Below, one piece after another: positions 31,850-43,902 of a DNA stretch of 47,514 bases. Location of the stretch: positions 87,918 through 135,431 of the forward strand of contig NW_003546443.1 in assembly GCF_000090795.2 (NCBI RefSeq), read 5' to 3'. The DNA is from Amphimedon queenslandica (taxonomy: Eukaryota > Porifera > Demospongiae > Haplosclerida > Niphatidae). A model generated the notes under the pieces. The model saw only the letters and a list, made by a program, of their open reading frames with translations. It was not told the DNA's origin and did no database searches. The first letter of the stretch is position 1, and the number at the start of each line of letters is the position of its first letter. The position numbers were made by a program, and so were the translations under genes.

Positions 31850-32268
31850 TATCTTTATAAACTTACGAGTGAAACAAAACGTCCAAATTGAAGTGACAAC
31901 AATGATGGACAATAGAATCATTGTCATTGAAAAACAAGTAGCAGCCATTATAGGACTGGTAGTGTTTGCATAGCAGAGTCCTTGACTATCTATATACTGG
32001 TATACAATACCAGATCCATTGATGAATCCTGAAGAGAGAAGGACAGCAGTGACTATCAACACAATAATGACAAGGACCAGAGCTACCCTTGGACTCATGA
32101 ACCGCTTGTGGAGATGAGGCTTTACAATAAAAAGGAACCGATCGATTGATATGAGACTTAGAGTCATGAGCATGTTATAAGCACAATAAAGTATCATGAA
32201 ACCATTGAAACCACAGGTTCCTTTCTTCTCCTTATCAGTATCACCAATGATCCACTCACCAGCAGCTA
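31850..32268 (-). pseudogene. 7TM receptor fragment (middle part, group B) fused to the SDHB end
   Basis: Starts abruptly at LAAGEWIIGDTDKEKK (end of TM2) and runs through TM3, DRF, TM4, loop 2 (LCYANTTSP) and TM5 to CFTRKFI, where the intracellular block NNQSMIV is replaced by sequence complementary to the end of SDHB. The frame stays open across the join, reading through former SDHB codons and 3' UTR in another register to a stop at 31778. The junction lies at a shared 'gataaa'. It lacks TM1-TM2 and TM6-TM7, so no working receptor is expected. Confidence 0.85.
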
Positions 32269-32426
32269 GAGCATGAGATACATATACATCTTTTATGCAT
32301 CTTTGTTAATAGTAATGGGCAATAATATAGGTAGCATAAAGACAATGTCATACAGCATTAAAGAAAAGTCATTATAGTATGCATGTACAGTGTATAATGT
32401 AGTACAGTGTCATCAGTTTAAAAGTT

Positions 32427-33401
32427 TCATAAATCAAATGAATTAGTATTTGTTTTACTTGCATTACTTGGTGTAGTTCGATTAAGTTTTTTCCTCATCT
32501 TACGACAAATGATATTAACTATGACACTGTTGATCTCTGGCCTAAAGTATGACTGAACAACTGGACTTAGGATAAAGGCGAAAAGATATAATACAAGAGC
32601 AGTGATGTTGAGTTCAACAGGAGCATCAATAATTGCAAAAAATGGAGACAGAAATGTAGCAGGAGCAAAACAAATTCCATATACTAATAGCATTGATCCA
32701 AATATCCCAAACAGCCTCTTCTTCTTTGAAGCATAGACACTCTCTCCTACTATCATTGACTGATTATTAATAAACTTACGAGTGAAACAAAACGTCCAAA
32801 CTGATGTAATAATAATGATAGACAATAGAATAATTATTATTGAAAAACGAATAGCAGCCATTATAGGACTGGCTGAATACGCATAACAAGCTCCTATATC
32901 ATTTATATATTCAAATACTGTACCAGATCCATTGATGAATCCTGAAGAGAAAAAGAGAGCAGTGGCTATCCACACAATAATGACAAGGACCAGAGCTACC
33001 CTTGGACTCATGAACCGCTTGTGGAGATGAGGCTTCACAATAAAAAGAAACCGATCAATTGATATAAGACTTAATGTGATGTACATGATATTACCACTAT
33101 AAAGCAATATGTAAGCACTGACATCACAGGTTCCTTTCCTCTCCTCATCAGTACTACCAATGATCCACTCACCAGCAGCTAATGCAGTGATAGAGAAAGG
33201 AAGAACCAATATTATTAAAAGGTGTGCCAGTATGAGAGAAGTAAAGAATATTGTTGATGATTGTTTCCAGGACTTCCTTTGATAAATAGTAATGACTAGT
33301 ACAACACCATTAGCTATGAGAGCTAGTATCATCTCAATACTAAAAATTGCTGCTACTGCCTCAGGACTGAAATCACCAGTAAAAGTATAATTTCTTTCCA
33401 T
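32427..33401 (-). CDS. Rhodopsin-type 7TM receptor, hybrid of groups A and B (copy 15)
   Basis: An intact frame of 324 residues from MERNYTF. The body matches copy 6 at 11528 (LAHLLIILVLPF, DVSAYILLYSGNIMY, loop 2 GACYAYSASP). The tail KKLNRTTPSNASKTNTNSFDL and the 3' flank match group A copies 1 and 3, while the 5' leader and upstream DNA (reading ...SCLFKLGK before the ATG) match group B. The class A landmarks are intact. An ATG-less frame extends 26 codons upstream and includes the upstream element (33453-33474, 52 bp before the start), so this is not taken as coding. It is the last receptor before SDHB. Confidence 0.9.
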   Translation of the reverse strand: MERNYTFTGDFSPEAVAAIFSIEMILALIANGVVLVITIYQRKSWKQSSTIFFTSLILAHLLIILVLPFSITALAAGEWIIGSTDEERKGTCDVSAYILLYSGNIMYITLSLISIDRFLFIVKPHLHKRFMSPRVALVLVIIVWIATALFFSSGFINGSGTVFEYINDIGACYAYSASPIMAAIRFSIIIILLSIIIITSVWTFCFTRKFINNQSMIVGESVYASKKKRLFGIFGSMLLVYGICFAPATFLSPFFAIIDAPVELNITALVLYLFAFILSPVVQSYFRPEINSVIVNIICRKMRKKLNRTTPSNASKTNTNSFDL

Positions 33402-33936
33402 CTTTCCAAGTTTGAACAAACAAGACTGATCGTGACTTGTTAAGTTAGCTCTTTTAAGAAAACTTCCTTTAGCTAACAATTATATAATGTATGCCCTATG
33501 CATATTTCTATAGAAATAACAAATTCCATTAGTATAGGGTACCTCCCTGTCTGGAGGTAGTTATGGGTAGTTAGTTACATGGGTACATAACTCCGCAAGA
33601 TAAACATTGCTAATCAACAATTTCAATTCAATTCAATGTCAATTTCAACATTGATGATAAGTAATAACACATCAAAACTTCAATTATTTATAACGTCACT
33701 GGCAGCTAGTCTGAGCTAGAACTTTGAGCCAATGCAATTTATACTTTTAAATAAAATTTATTGAACAATTTTTCAGCCTGTAGTTATCTGAACATAACAC
33801 ATTAAACTAATTAATTACTCATTATAAATATTAATAGTAATGAATACATGAAAATAGTAATATTAATACCAATATACAGATATATTAACTAATAATACTG
33901 TACTGTAGTTGTATTTCTGTAATCTTTATAAGTCTT
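33402..33936. other. Spacer between the last receptor and SDHB
   Basis: It contains the receptor upstream element (33453-33474), the 'tctggaggtag' repeat (33537-33595) and then the SDHB 3' UTR (about 33640-33936). Both genes are on the minus strand, so receptor transcription would start just past the SDHB end. Confidence 0.5.
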
Positions 33937-36720
<2,784 letters not shown>

Positions 36721-36861
36721 GACTGTAGTTGAATTCTAGTCCTTCTTTCTTTGTATTTCTTTCACTGCAAGTTTGTGTTACATCAGAAGATATAAGGTGG
36801 GAGGAGCGAGTTTGATTGAGGACACGCCTATCACTAGTTAGTAGGCGGGGCCAGAATCAAG
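36721..36861. promoter_or_regulatory. Bidirectional spacer between SDHB and the first RING/B-box gene
   Basis: Only 141 bp separate the SDHB ATG (minus, 36720) from the ATG at 36862 (plus). It contains GC-richer words 'gtgggaggagcgag' and 'gtaggcggggcc' (GC-box-like) and no TATA. A shared, TATA-less bidirectional promoter is the simple reading; inferred. Confidence 0.5.
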
Positions 36862-38379
36862 ATGGCGTCAAAAGAAGACCTCGAACTCGTGCTCGAAAAA
36901 TATCCTCCAAAAAAGGAAACCGATATTTCTGGATCAGAGGACGAACTAGATTCTAAGAAAGAAATTGTAACAACTAAAGTAGAAGATTTGACCTCAATAA
37001 CTTGTGCTGTGTGCCAGTCCACATTTTCTGATCCTCGACTATTGTCCTGTCTCCACAGTTTTTGTAAGCAATGTCTGTCAAAACTCCTTGTTCGTGGACT
37101 TAAGTTTAATACTATAAAATGTCCATTGTGCCGTAACGAGCATTTTCTTTTACTTTCTGAAGGAGTAGATGATTTGATGCCTAATACACAATTGGCTTCT
37201 AAATTGGAAAGTCTTCTACAGCCAGCTCCTCAGCCATTATGTGGAGAATGTGAAGAAGCAAATGTGGTCAGCTTCTGCGAGAACTGTCACAATTATCTCT
37301 GTGAGCTTTGTCACCAAGCACACAAAAGAATGGCCTCCTTTAAGAGTCACTTGTTAGTACTTCCTGATGAAGCCAAATCGAAACCAAAAGTAAAAGCATT
37401 TCAGTGCCCAAAGCATCCTTCAGAGCCTCTTACAGTTTACTGTATTAACTGTAAGAGTGTCATTTGTCGTGATTGTGGTTTGTATGATCACAATGGACAC
37501 AAGTTTAAACCAGCCTTGGAGGTTTCAGATCAAATTAAAAGATCTCTAATATCAAATTTGGAGCAGCTCGAGGCTAAGCTTGAAACATTTCATTCCCATT
37601 CTGAAGAAGTTACTAAAGTTGAAAAACACGTTACAGTTTATCCTGACGAAATGAAGTCTTTCATTACATATCGGTTTGAAGAGTTACATAAGCTCTTGGA
37701 GAAGCGAAAAGAGGCACTCCTACAACAAGTTGATACACAATACAATGATTTTTCTAAAATGCTTTGGGTGGAGAAGGATATCGTTGAAACAGGTATTTGC
37801 AAGTTAGAGGCTGGAATTAAATTTGCCCAACAACTTGCTGAGAGTGATGACAAGCTGGAAGTGGCTGTGTTGGGCTCTAAAGCTCTTACATCAATGGAGC
37901 GAGTAAACAAAAGCTTATCTTGGGATCCAAAGTCCATAAAAGATCTTGGCCCATTAGCATTTGCTGCACAAGAAAATGACTTTGACGAAAATTATATAGA
38001 AAACATTGGAATAATGAAGATTTTTGGAATCACCATGAGCGATGGGAGATATCTGGGACGGTCATCTAGGTATTTCCGGAAGAATTACACATATTGCATT
38101 GAAGTTAAAGCTAAAGTCGATCAAAAATACGCTGTCCTGTTTCCTCAAATGAGTATGCTGTCATTAGACTGTAGTTGCATAAGAGAAGGCACTGTCATGG
38201 TTCCATGCACTACGGAGTGTAAGCAAGATAAATGGGAGGTTACGTTTCAGACTAAACATCCTGGGAGATACACTATGGAAGTCATTTTGAAAATAAAAGC
38301 TGACAAGTACTGCAAAGAAGTTAAAACATTTGAAATTAATCATGAACCTCGCAACTATTCTTATGATCATTACTTTTAG
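36862..38379 (+). CDS. RING/B-box/coiled-coil protein with filamin-like C-terminus (TRIM-type), copy 1
   Basis: An intact single-exon frame of 505 residues; aagATGGCG is a good start context. RING C3HC4 at 48-90 (C48, C51, C63, H65, C68, C71, C87, C90), a first B-box at about 127-165 (CGEC...CENC...CELC..AH), a second at about 180-222 (CPKH...CINCKSVICRDC...H...H), coiled coil about 225-345, and a C-terminal beta domain about 390-495 with 'WEVTFQTKHPGRYTMEVIL', like a filamin repeat's closing strands. This order is that of TRIM45-type proteins (RING, two B-boxes, coiled coil, filamin) with no NHL propeller. A ubiquitin ligase is expected from the RING. Substrate unknown. Confidence 0.85.
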   Translation: MASKEDLELVLEKYPPKKETDISGSEDELDSKKEIVTTKVEDLTSITCAVCQSTFSDPRLLSCLHSFCKQCLSKLLVRGLKFNTIKCPLCRNEHFLLLSEGVDDLMPNTQLASKLESLLQPAPQPLCGECEEANVVSFCENCHNYLCELCHQAHKRMASFKSHLLVLPDEAKSKPKVKAFQCPKHPSEPLTVYCINCKSVICRDCGLYDHNGHKFKPALEVSDQIKRSLISNLEQLEAKLETFHSHSEEVTKVEKHVTVYPDEMKSFITYRFEELHKLLEKRKEALLQQVDTQYNDFSKMLWVEKDIVETGICKLEAGIKFAQQLAESDDKLEVAVLGSKALTSMERVNKSLSWDPKSIKDLGPLAFAAQENDFDENYIENIGIMKIFGITMSDGRYLGRSSRYFRKNYTYCIEVKAKVDQKYAVLFPQMSMLSLDCSCIREGTVMVPCTTECKQDKWEVTFQTKHPGRYTMEVILKIKADKYCKEVKTFEINHEPRNYSYDHYF

Positions 38380-38714
38380 TATTTAAAAAAGATATCACCA
38401 GAACGAGATGATGTTGAACTTGATTCATTAAATATACAATCAAGATCCACTCTTGATATAATTATAGACATCTAATTCTTTAATAACGAATGATCACTCC
38501 TCTGGATGTGTGTGCAAACTGGGCCGTGTGCAAAATATAACACGCATGCATGCATGATCTATGCCAGTGGGCGGGGCAAAGAGGGATGTACCTTAAATCA
38601 TTAAATATCTATGGATGTACATAGTCTCATCGTAGATCTCATCAAGTTCGGTACATCATAGAAGTTGCTCACTAAGGAAAAAGAACTGGTCAAGGCCTTC
38701 CCACTAGTCTCACT
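38380..38714. other. Spacer between RING/B-box copies 1 and 2
   Basis: 335 bp, no gene. It contains a 'gcatgcatgcatg' run near 38543-38556 and 'agtgggcggggcaaag' near 38567, similar to the GC-box-like words before the first copy. Promoter of copy 2 presumably here. Confidence 0.4.
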
Positions 38715-40286
38715 ATGCTGCAAGAGCTGGAGGGACCTGAGGCACGGCACAGTACGAGTCCGATCTCCTACTCCACCTCTTTTCGAGCCTCTGGTAATGA
38801 AGAAGTTCAAATTGAAGAAACTCCGTTAAGGTGTACGATATGTCAAGATACTTACTCAGATCCCAGAGTTCTGCCTTGTCTTCACAGCTTCTGTAAAGGG
38901 TGTCTATCAAAGTTGGCATCAATATCTACTTCTATTAAGTGTCCGTTGTGTCGAAATGAGCATACCCTCCCTAAAGGAGTAGATGAGCTATTACCAAACA
39001 CACAATTAGCTCGTAAAGTAGAAACATTATCAACGACCACTGAGAAATTAAAATGTGATCAATGTGAGAGTGACGAAACAGATGTTGTAAGTTTCTGCTC
39101 TAATTGTGAAACCTACCTTTGTAAATCTTGTGATGGAGCACATAAAAAGATGTTAGCATTTAAAAGTCACTTGCTGGTCCTCCCAAAATTAGCACGAAAG
39201 GATCCTAAAGTGAAGAGTTTCATGTGTTTGAAGCATACCTCAGAATCTCTTACAGTTTACTGTATTAAGTGTAAGAGTGTCATTTGTCGTGATTGTGCTA
39301 TTTATAACCACAATGGACACAAGTTTGAACCAGCAATGGATGTTTCAGATAAAATTAGAAAATCCTTGGTATCAGATTCAAAGCAGCTCAAGACTAAGCT
39401 TGAAACATTTCGTTCCCATGCTGAAGAAGTTGCTAAAGTTGAAAAACATGTTACAGTTTATCCTGATGAAATGAAATCTTTCATCACATCTCAATTTGAA
39501 GAGTTTCATAAGCTATTAGATAAACGCAAAGAAGCACTCCTGCAACAAGTTGATACACAGTACAATGATTTTTCTAAAATGCTTTGGGTGGAGAAGGATA
39601 TCGTTGAAACAGGTATTTGCAAGCTAGAGGCTGGAATTAAATTTGCTCAACAACTTGCCGAGAGTGATGACAAGCTGGAAGTTGCTGTGTTGGGCTCTAA
39701 AGCTCTTGCGTCAAATCGAGTAACCAAAACCTTGTCCTGGGATCCTAAGGCCATCAAAAATCTTGGCCCCTTGGCTTATGATGCAGATTTTGATAAACGC
39801 TGTATAGAAAAAATTGGAATAATCAATAATATTGAAGTAGTAATAAGTGATGGAAAGTATTCTAATTCTCTTAGAGATTTTCAGGAAAATGGCACATATT
39901 GCATTGAAATTGAAGTTAAGTTTGGTCATCATCCCAAGATATCATTTCCTCAAATGAATTTTCAGTGCAGCTGCAGACGAGGAGATGAAGTATTGTCATG
40001 TACTACTTATAGATCTAAGCTAAATAAATGGGATGTTACGTTTCAGACAAAGTATTCTGGTGATTATACCCTCGAGGCTGTCTTAAAAATATGCCGTGAT
40101 GATTGTCATAGAAAATCTAAGTTATTTTGTATTCCAGAATCATCTAGTGATAGTGCATTACCACCACCAGATCTGCCGATATCGGTATCTTATGCCCAGT
40201 TCAAGAGGACCAGTCACTACGAGAAAAGGGAGGACCCACCTTGTCCTCGGGTCCCACGGGTGAAAGGACCAAAAGACAAACTCTAG
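38715..40286 (+). CDS. RING/B-box/coiled-coil protein with filamin-like C-terminus, copy 2
   Basis: An intact frame of 523 residues. RING at about 40-80 (CTICQDTYSDPRVLPCLHSF, CPLCRNEH), two B-boxes (CDQCESDE...CKSCDGAH; CLKHTSESLTVYC...CRDC), coiled coil, and a filamin-like domain (WDVTFQTKYSGDYTLEAVL). It has a longer basic, proline-rich tail than copy 1 (PPCPRVPRVKGPKDKL). The stretch from about 39530 to 39710 is nearly base-for-base the same as 37720-37890 in copy 1, far more alike than the RING regions, pointing to recent gene conversion. B-box 2 reads CIKCKSVICRDCAIYNHNGH. Confidence 0.85.
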   Translation: MLQELEGPEARHSTSPISYSTSFRASGNEEVQIEETPLRCTICQDTYSDPRVLPCLHSFCKGCLSKLASISTSIKCPLCRNEHTLPKGVDELLPNTQLARKVETLSTTTEKLKCDQCESDETDVVSFCSNCETYLCKSCDGAHKKMLAFKSHLLVLPKLARKDPKVKSFMCLKHTSESLTVYCIKCKSVICRDCAIYNHNGHKFEPAMDVSDKIRKSLVSDSKQLKTKLETFRSHAEEVAKVEKHVTVYPDEMKSFITSQFEEFHKLLDKRKEALLQQVDTQYNDFSKMLWVEKDIVETGICKLEAGIKFAQQLAESDDKLEVAVLGSKALASNRVTKTLSWDPKAIKNLGPLAYDADFDKRCIEKIGIINNIEVVISDGKYSNSLRDFQENGTYCIEIEVKFGHHPKISFPQMNFQCSCRRGDEVLSCTTYRSKLNKWDVTFQTKYSGDYTLEAVLKICRDDCHRKSKLFCIPESSSDSALPPPDLPISVSYAQFKRTSHYEKREDPPCPRVPRVKGPKDKL

Positions 40287-40373
40287 TCAAGGGACTCCAA
40301 ACCCAAGTTAAACATTTACTTTTGTAAGATATTTAAGATTTTCTTTTAAGTTTTTATTATATTAATTTTGTAC

Positions 40374-41485
40374 CAAAATTTGAAGAGTTACACAAGCTCT
40401 TAGATAAATGCAAAAAAGCACTCCTACAACAAGTTGATGCACAATACAATAGTTTCTCTAAGATGTTATGGGCTGAGAAGGATATCGTTGAAATGGGCAT
40501 TTGCAACTTAGAGGCTGGAACTAAGTTTGCTGATAGCTTGCCAGCAAGGAGCAATGACAAGCAGGAAGGTATTGATCCTGTTAACTCAATGAATAGGAGC
40601 GATGACAAGCAGGAAGGTATTGATGCTGTTAACTTGATGAAGAAAATGAATTCACTCTCATGGGATCCTAACTGAGGCCATAAAAAACCTCGGGCCTATA
40701 ATATATATGGCTCAAGAAAGACAGTTCTTTTCAGGATCAAGTGATTAAGATTTCATTGAAAGCATAGGAAAATTTGGGGATATTCCTAATATTGTCATAA
40801 CAAATGAAGGATATGAAAGATCAATTGCACATGTCATACCTCGAACAGTACATCCTCCTGGTTCTGTAAATGTCACTGCTTGGAAGTACAAGCTCAATGT
40901 GGTAAAATACTCATTTCTAGTGCTAGCATTTTGTGTACGACTGTACGTGCACTATAACGAAGGAAATGACGGCTGTGACTGGAATCAGTGGAGTGGATTG
41001 TAACACTGACCAGTGGCGTATCCAAGGTAGGGCATGGTAGGGCATTTGCCCTACCAACTGCTACTGAATCAAAATTAATATTGCCTTCTAATTTACTGTA
41101 GTTAAAAATTTAAGATATCTCCAATCTTGATTAAGGCCAGAGAACACAATAAATAAAGAAAACACTCAAAAGAGAACTTTAGAGAAGAAAAGAGCAAGCC
41201 GAGCTAGTCCGATATAGTCAACTTCATCATCATTATTGTGGGCGTAGACGTACTTTAATTAAAGACACGCCCATTATGAATATTAATTAACCGCAAAAAT
41301 TTTTCGGCGCGCTTCGCGCGCCATCTTTGCCCCACCATCTTCAAAAGTCTAGATACGCCACTGACACTGACTACAATGCAGAGTGAAAATAAATGGGTTG
41401 TTTCATTCCAAACAGTTAAACCTGGAAACTACTTTATTACAGTGAAATTAAAATTAAATGGTGAAATTTGTTGTCGTAAATACAT
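40374..41485 (+). pseudogene. Headless RING/B-box gene copy (coiled coil and C-terminal domain only)
   Basis: Starts abruptly in the coiled coil (KFEELHKLLDKCKKALLQQV), without RING or B-boxes, 88 bp after copy 2. It contains an internal 48-bp duplication (DKQEGIDPVNSMN / DKQEGIDAVNLMK, 40552-40650), a frameshift near 40672 at the SWDPN point, and further stops. The filamin-like domain is split by a 353-bp transposon (41011-41363) and resumes at 41372 with a recognisable 'KWVVSFQTVKPGNYFITVKL'. Clearly dead. Confidence 0.85.
41011..41363. mobile_element. hAT-type non-autonomous DNA transposon
   Basis: Terminal inverted repeats CAGTGGCGTATCCA (left) and CAGTGGCGTATCTA (right, complement) flanked by an exact 8-bp target duplication ACACTGAC (41003-41010 and 41364-41371). 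Eight-base duplications and CAGTGGCG ends are typical of hAT elements. 353 bp, no transposase. It contains the perfect hairpin ggcgcgcttcgcgcgcc (about 41305-41321). Inserted into the pseudogene's C-terminal domain. Confidence 0.88.
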
Positions 41486-41496
41486 GTATGCATCTA

Positions 41497-41673
41497 CAGT
41501 CAAACCTGTCTATTCCGGGCACCTTGGGACCAAATAAAACTGTCCTTATTATAGAGGTCTCCTTATTTCAGAGGTTCATTAATACACATTTATATTGTAT
41601 TGGGACTGATACTACCTGTCCTGATTATAGAGGTGTCCTTATTTTAGAGTGTCCACAATAGCAGGTTTCACTG
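41497..41673. mobile_element. Tc1/mariner (pogo/Tigger-like) miniature element
   Basis: Starts CAGTCAAACCTGTCTATTCC and ends with the complement CAGTGAAACCTGCTATTGTG, flanked by TA on both sides (41495-41496, 41674-41675). The interior holds repeated 'tccttattatagaggt' words. Length 177 bp. The CAGT(G/C)AAACCT ends and TA target fit pogo/Tigger-like elements. Confidence 0.7.
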
Positions 41674-42071
41674 TATTGTTTTGTACAACCATAAGATTTT
41701 TATTTCTTATTATTAAAAATTAATGCGGGACTACACTCATTTTTAGAAAATTTCAGACTGCATTCAGTAAAAATTGAGTCTGGCCCCACGAGATCTATGC
41801 TATGGTTGCTGCTTTACACTATGGCCACACGTGTATTGAAAATGGAGAAGAACCTAGAGAACAAAAAGGCGAAAAAGGGTAAATGGCGATGTAAATTGGA
41901 CCTAGATTGGGACCATGAATTTGAAGAGGGCTGGGACGAGGCCGATGATTTTTTTTCCACTAGTCCAGAAGAAAGGAATGCAATACCAACGTCAAAGAAG
42001 CTCACGAAATTACACGGCAGTCCATTTCATTATTGACACGATAATCCACCCAGACGACTGTAGGCTGGGGA
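41674..42071. other. Spacer with an unassigned short frame
   Basis: A plus-strand frame (ATG at 41797 or 41821, ending 42036) encodes a charged 71-79 residue peptide (KWRCKLDLDWDHEFEEGWDE). Its composition is more coding-like than the surroundings, but it overlaps the likely promoter/5' UTR of the next gene and matches no family I know. Left uncalled. Confidence 0.3.
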
Positions 42072-43539
42072 ATGGTCTCGGCACTCGGCAGCGAGACTCT
42101 GACAATCCATGCCGCGAGTATGAAAAAGCCTCGGAAAATCACAGTGAAAAGTTTGGACCCTATGGCTATGCAACCGTGTGAAGGAATTGAAGACATTCCG
42201 GATCCATTAAAGTGTGCTGTTTGCCAGGATACTTATTCAGATCCCAAAGTTCTGCCTTGTCTTCACAGCTTCTGTAAAGGGTGCCTATCAAAGTTGGCAT
42301 CAATATCTACATCCATTAAATGTCCGTTGTGTCGAAATGAGCATACCCTCTCTCCTAAAGGAGTAGACGAGCTATTACCAAATACACAATTAGCTCGTAA
42401 AGTAGAAACGTTATCAATGACCACAGAGATATCAAAATGCGATCAGTGTGAGGAAACGAATGTTGTAAGTTTCTGCACTAATTGTGAAAGCTTCCTCTGT
42501 GAATTTTGTGATAAAGCGCATAAAAAGATGGGGATATTTAAGAGCCATGTTGTAGTGCTTCCGAAATTAGTGAAAAAGAATCCTAAGGTAGAGGGTTTCA
42601 TCTGCCCCAAACATACCTCCGAATTTTTTTCAGTTTACTGCATTGACTGCAAGAGTGTCATTTGTCGTGATTGTGCAATTTATGATCACAATGGGCACAA
42701 GTTTGAACCAGCTGTGAATGCTTTGGATGAAATTAGAAAATCACTTGTATCATATTCAAAGCAGCTTAAGACTAAGCTCAAAATGTTTCGCTCTCATGCT
42801 GAAAAGGTTGCTAAAGTTGAAAAACACATTACAGTTTATCCTGACACAATTAAATCTTTCATCACATCTCAATTTGAAGAGCTTTATAAGCTTTTAGATA
42901 AACGTAAAGAAACTCTTTTAGGAGAAATTGATAGCCAATACAATGGTTTCTCTAAAATTCTTTGGGTCGAGAAGGACACTGTTGAAACAGGTATTTGCAA
43001 GTTAGAGGCTGGAATTAAATTTGCTCAACAACTTGCCAAGAGTGATGACCAGCTGGAAGTGGCTGTGTTGGGCTCTAAAGCTCTTACATCAATGGAGCAG
43101 GTAGCCAAAACCTTGTCCTGGGATCCTAAGGCCATCGAAAGTCTTGGCCCCTTGGCATATGCTGCAAAAGAGAGACATTTTGATAACGATTATAATTATA
43201 GAAAAAATTGGGAAAATAGAAAACGTTGAAATTGTAATAAAAGATGGAAGTTATCGCAATTCTCATGATTTTCAGAGGAACGGCAAATATTGCGTTGAGA
43301 TTGAAGTTAAAGCTGATTTACAATTCAAGATACTGTTTCCTCAGATGAGTTTGCTGTGCACTTGCAAGAGGGGGAATGATGCTGTGTAATGCACTACAGA
43401 GCCTAAGGGGAAGAAATGGGAGGCTAAGTTTCAGACTAAATATGAGGGGACATACACTATTGAGGCTGTTTTAAAAGTAGCTGGGGAAGACTGCCTCAAA
43501 AGATCCAAAAATATTGAATTATATACCTCTGACCTCTAG
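42072..43539 (+). pseudogene. RING/B-box/coiled-coil gene copy 3, frameshift and nonsense in the C-terminal domain
   Basis: Residues 1-380 are intact: RING (CAVCQDTYSDPKVLPCLHSF), two B-boxes (CDQCEETNVV..., CPKHTSEFFSVYC) and coiled coil. At about 43195 a one-base shift (TATAATTATAG) ends the frame at 43229; the C-terminal domain continues in another frame from about 43190 (IEKIGKIENVEIVIKD) to a TAA at 43387-43389, where the relatives have a Ser codon (TCA) before CTTE. The rest (KWEAKFQTKYEGTYTIEAVL) then reads to a stop at 43537. A truncated RING-B-box-coiled-coil protein could still be made, so it may act as a shorter form. Sequencing error is possible for the shift, less so for both lesions. 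Confidence 0.8.
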
Positions 43540-43902
43540 CCTTGCGCAACCAGACTCCACTCTTTCCAAATCTCATAAAAGGGTGGAGGGTCTGGCTGCG
43601 TAAAGATCAAGACTATGTAGCTCCTTTGACTCCTTAAAAATTTTGTTTTTGCTTCCTTTTGTGTTGTAATTTGTACTTAAAATGATAATTCTATAATCAT
43701 AATTGTAATTGTTATAATAATAATTATTGTTATTTGATAATAATAATAAAAATTAATTAATAATAAGGTGGCGGAGCCTAAGCAGTAAGCATGCATGCAT
43801 GCATGGCCTGTTATAAAAGACATAGCCTTAACTATTATTATGATTAATAAACTATAATTAAGCTGAGTGAGGTGAGGTCTGAGGTTAAAGATCGCTAGAA
43901 AA
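43540..43902. other. Spacer before RING/B-box copy 4
   Basis: AT-rich with 'gcatgcatgcatgcatgg' at 43789-43806, like the run before copy 2, and the word 'gtggcggagcctaag'. No gene. Probably holds the copy 4 promoter. Confidence 0.4.

Noticed and set aside
33402-33479. 26-codon N-terminal extension of receptor copy 15
   Set aside because: It has no ATG, covers the shared upstream element, and the equivalent DNA in sister copies contains stops.
41797-42036. Charged 71-79 residue frame before RING/B-box copy 3
   Set aside because: No homologue recognised, overlaps the likely 5' region of the next gene, no splice evidence. Possible but unsupported.
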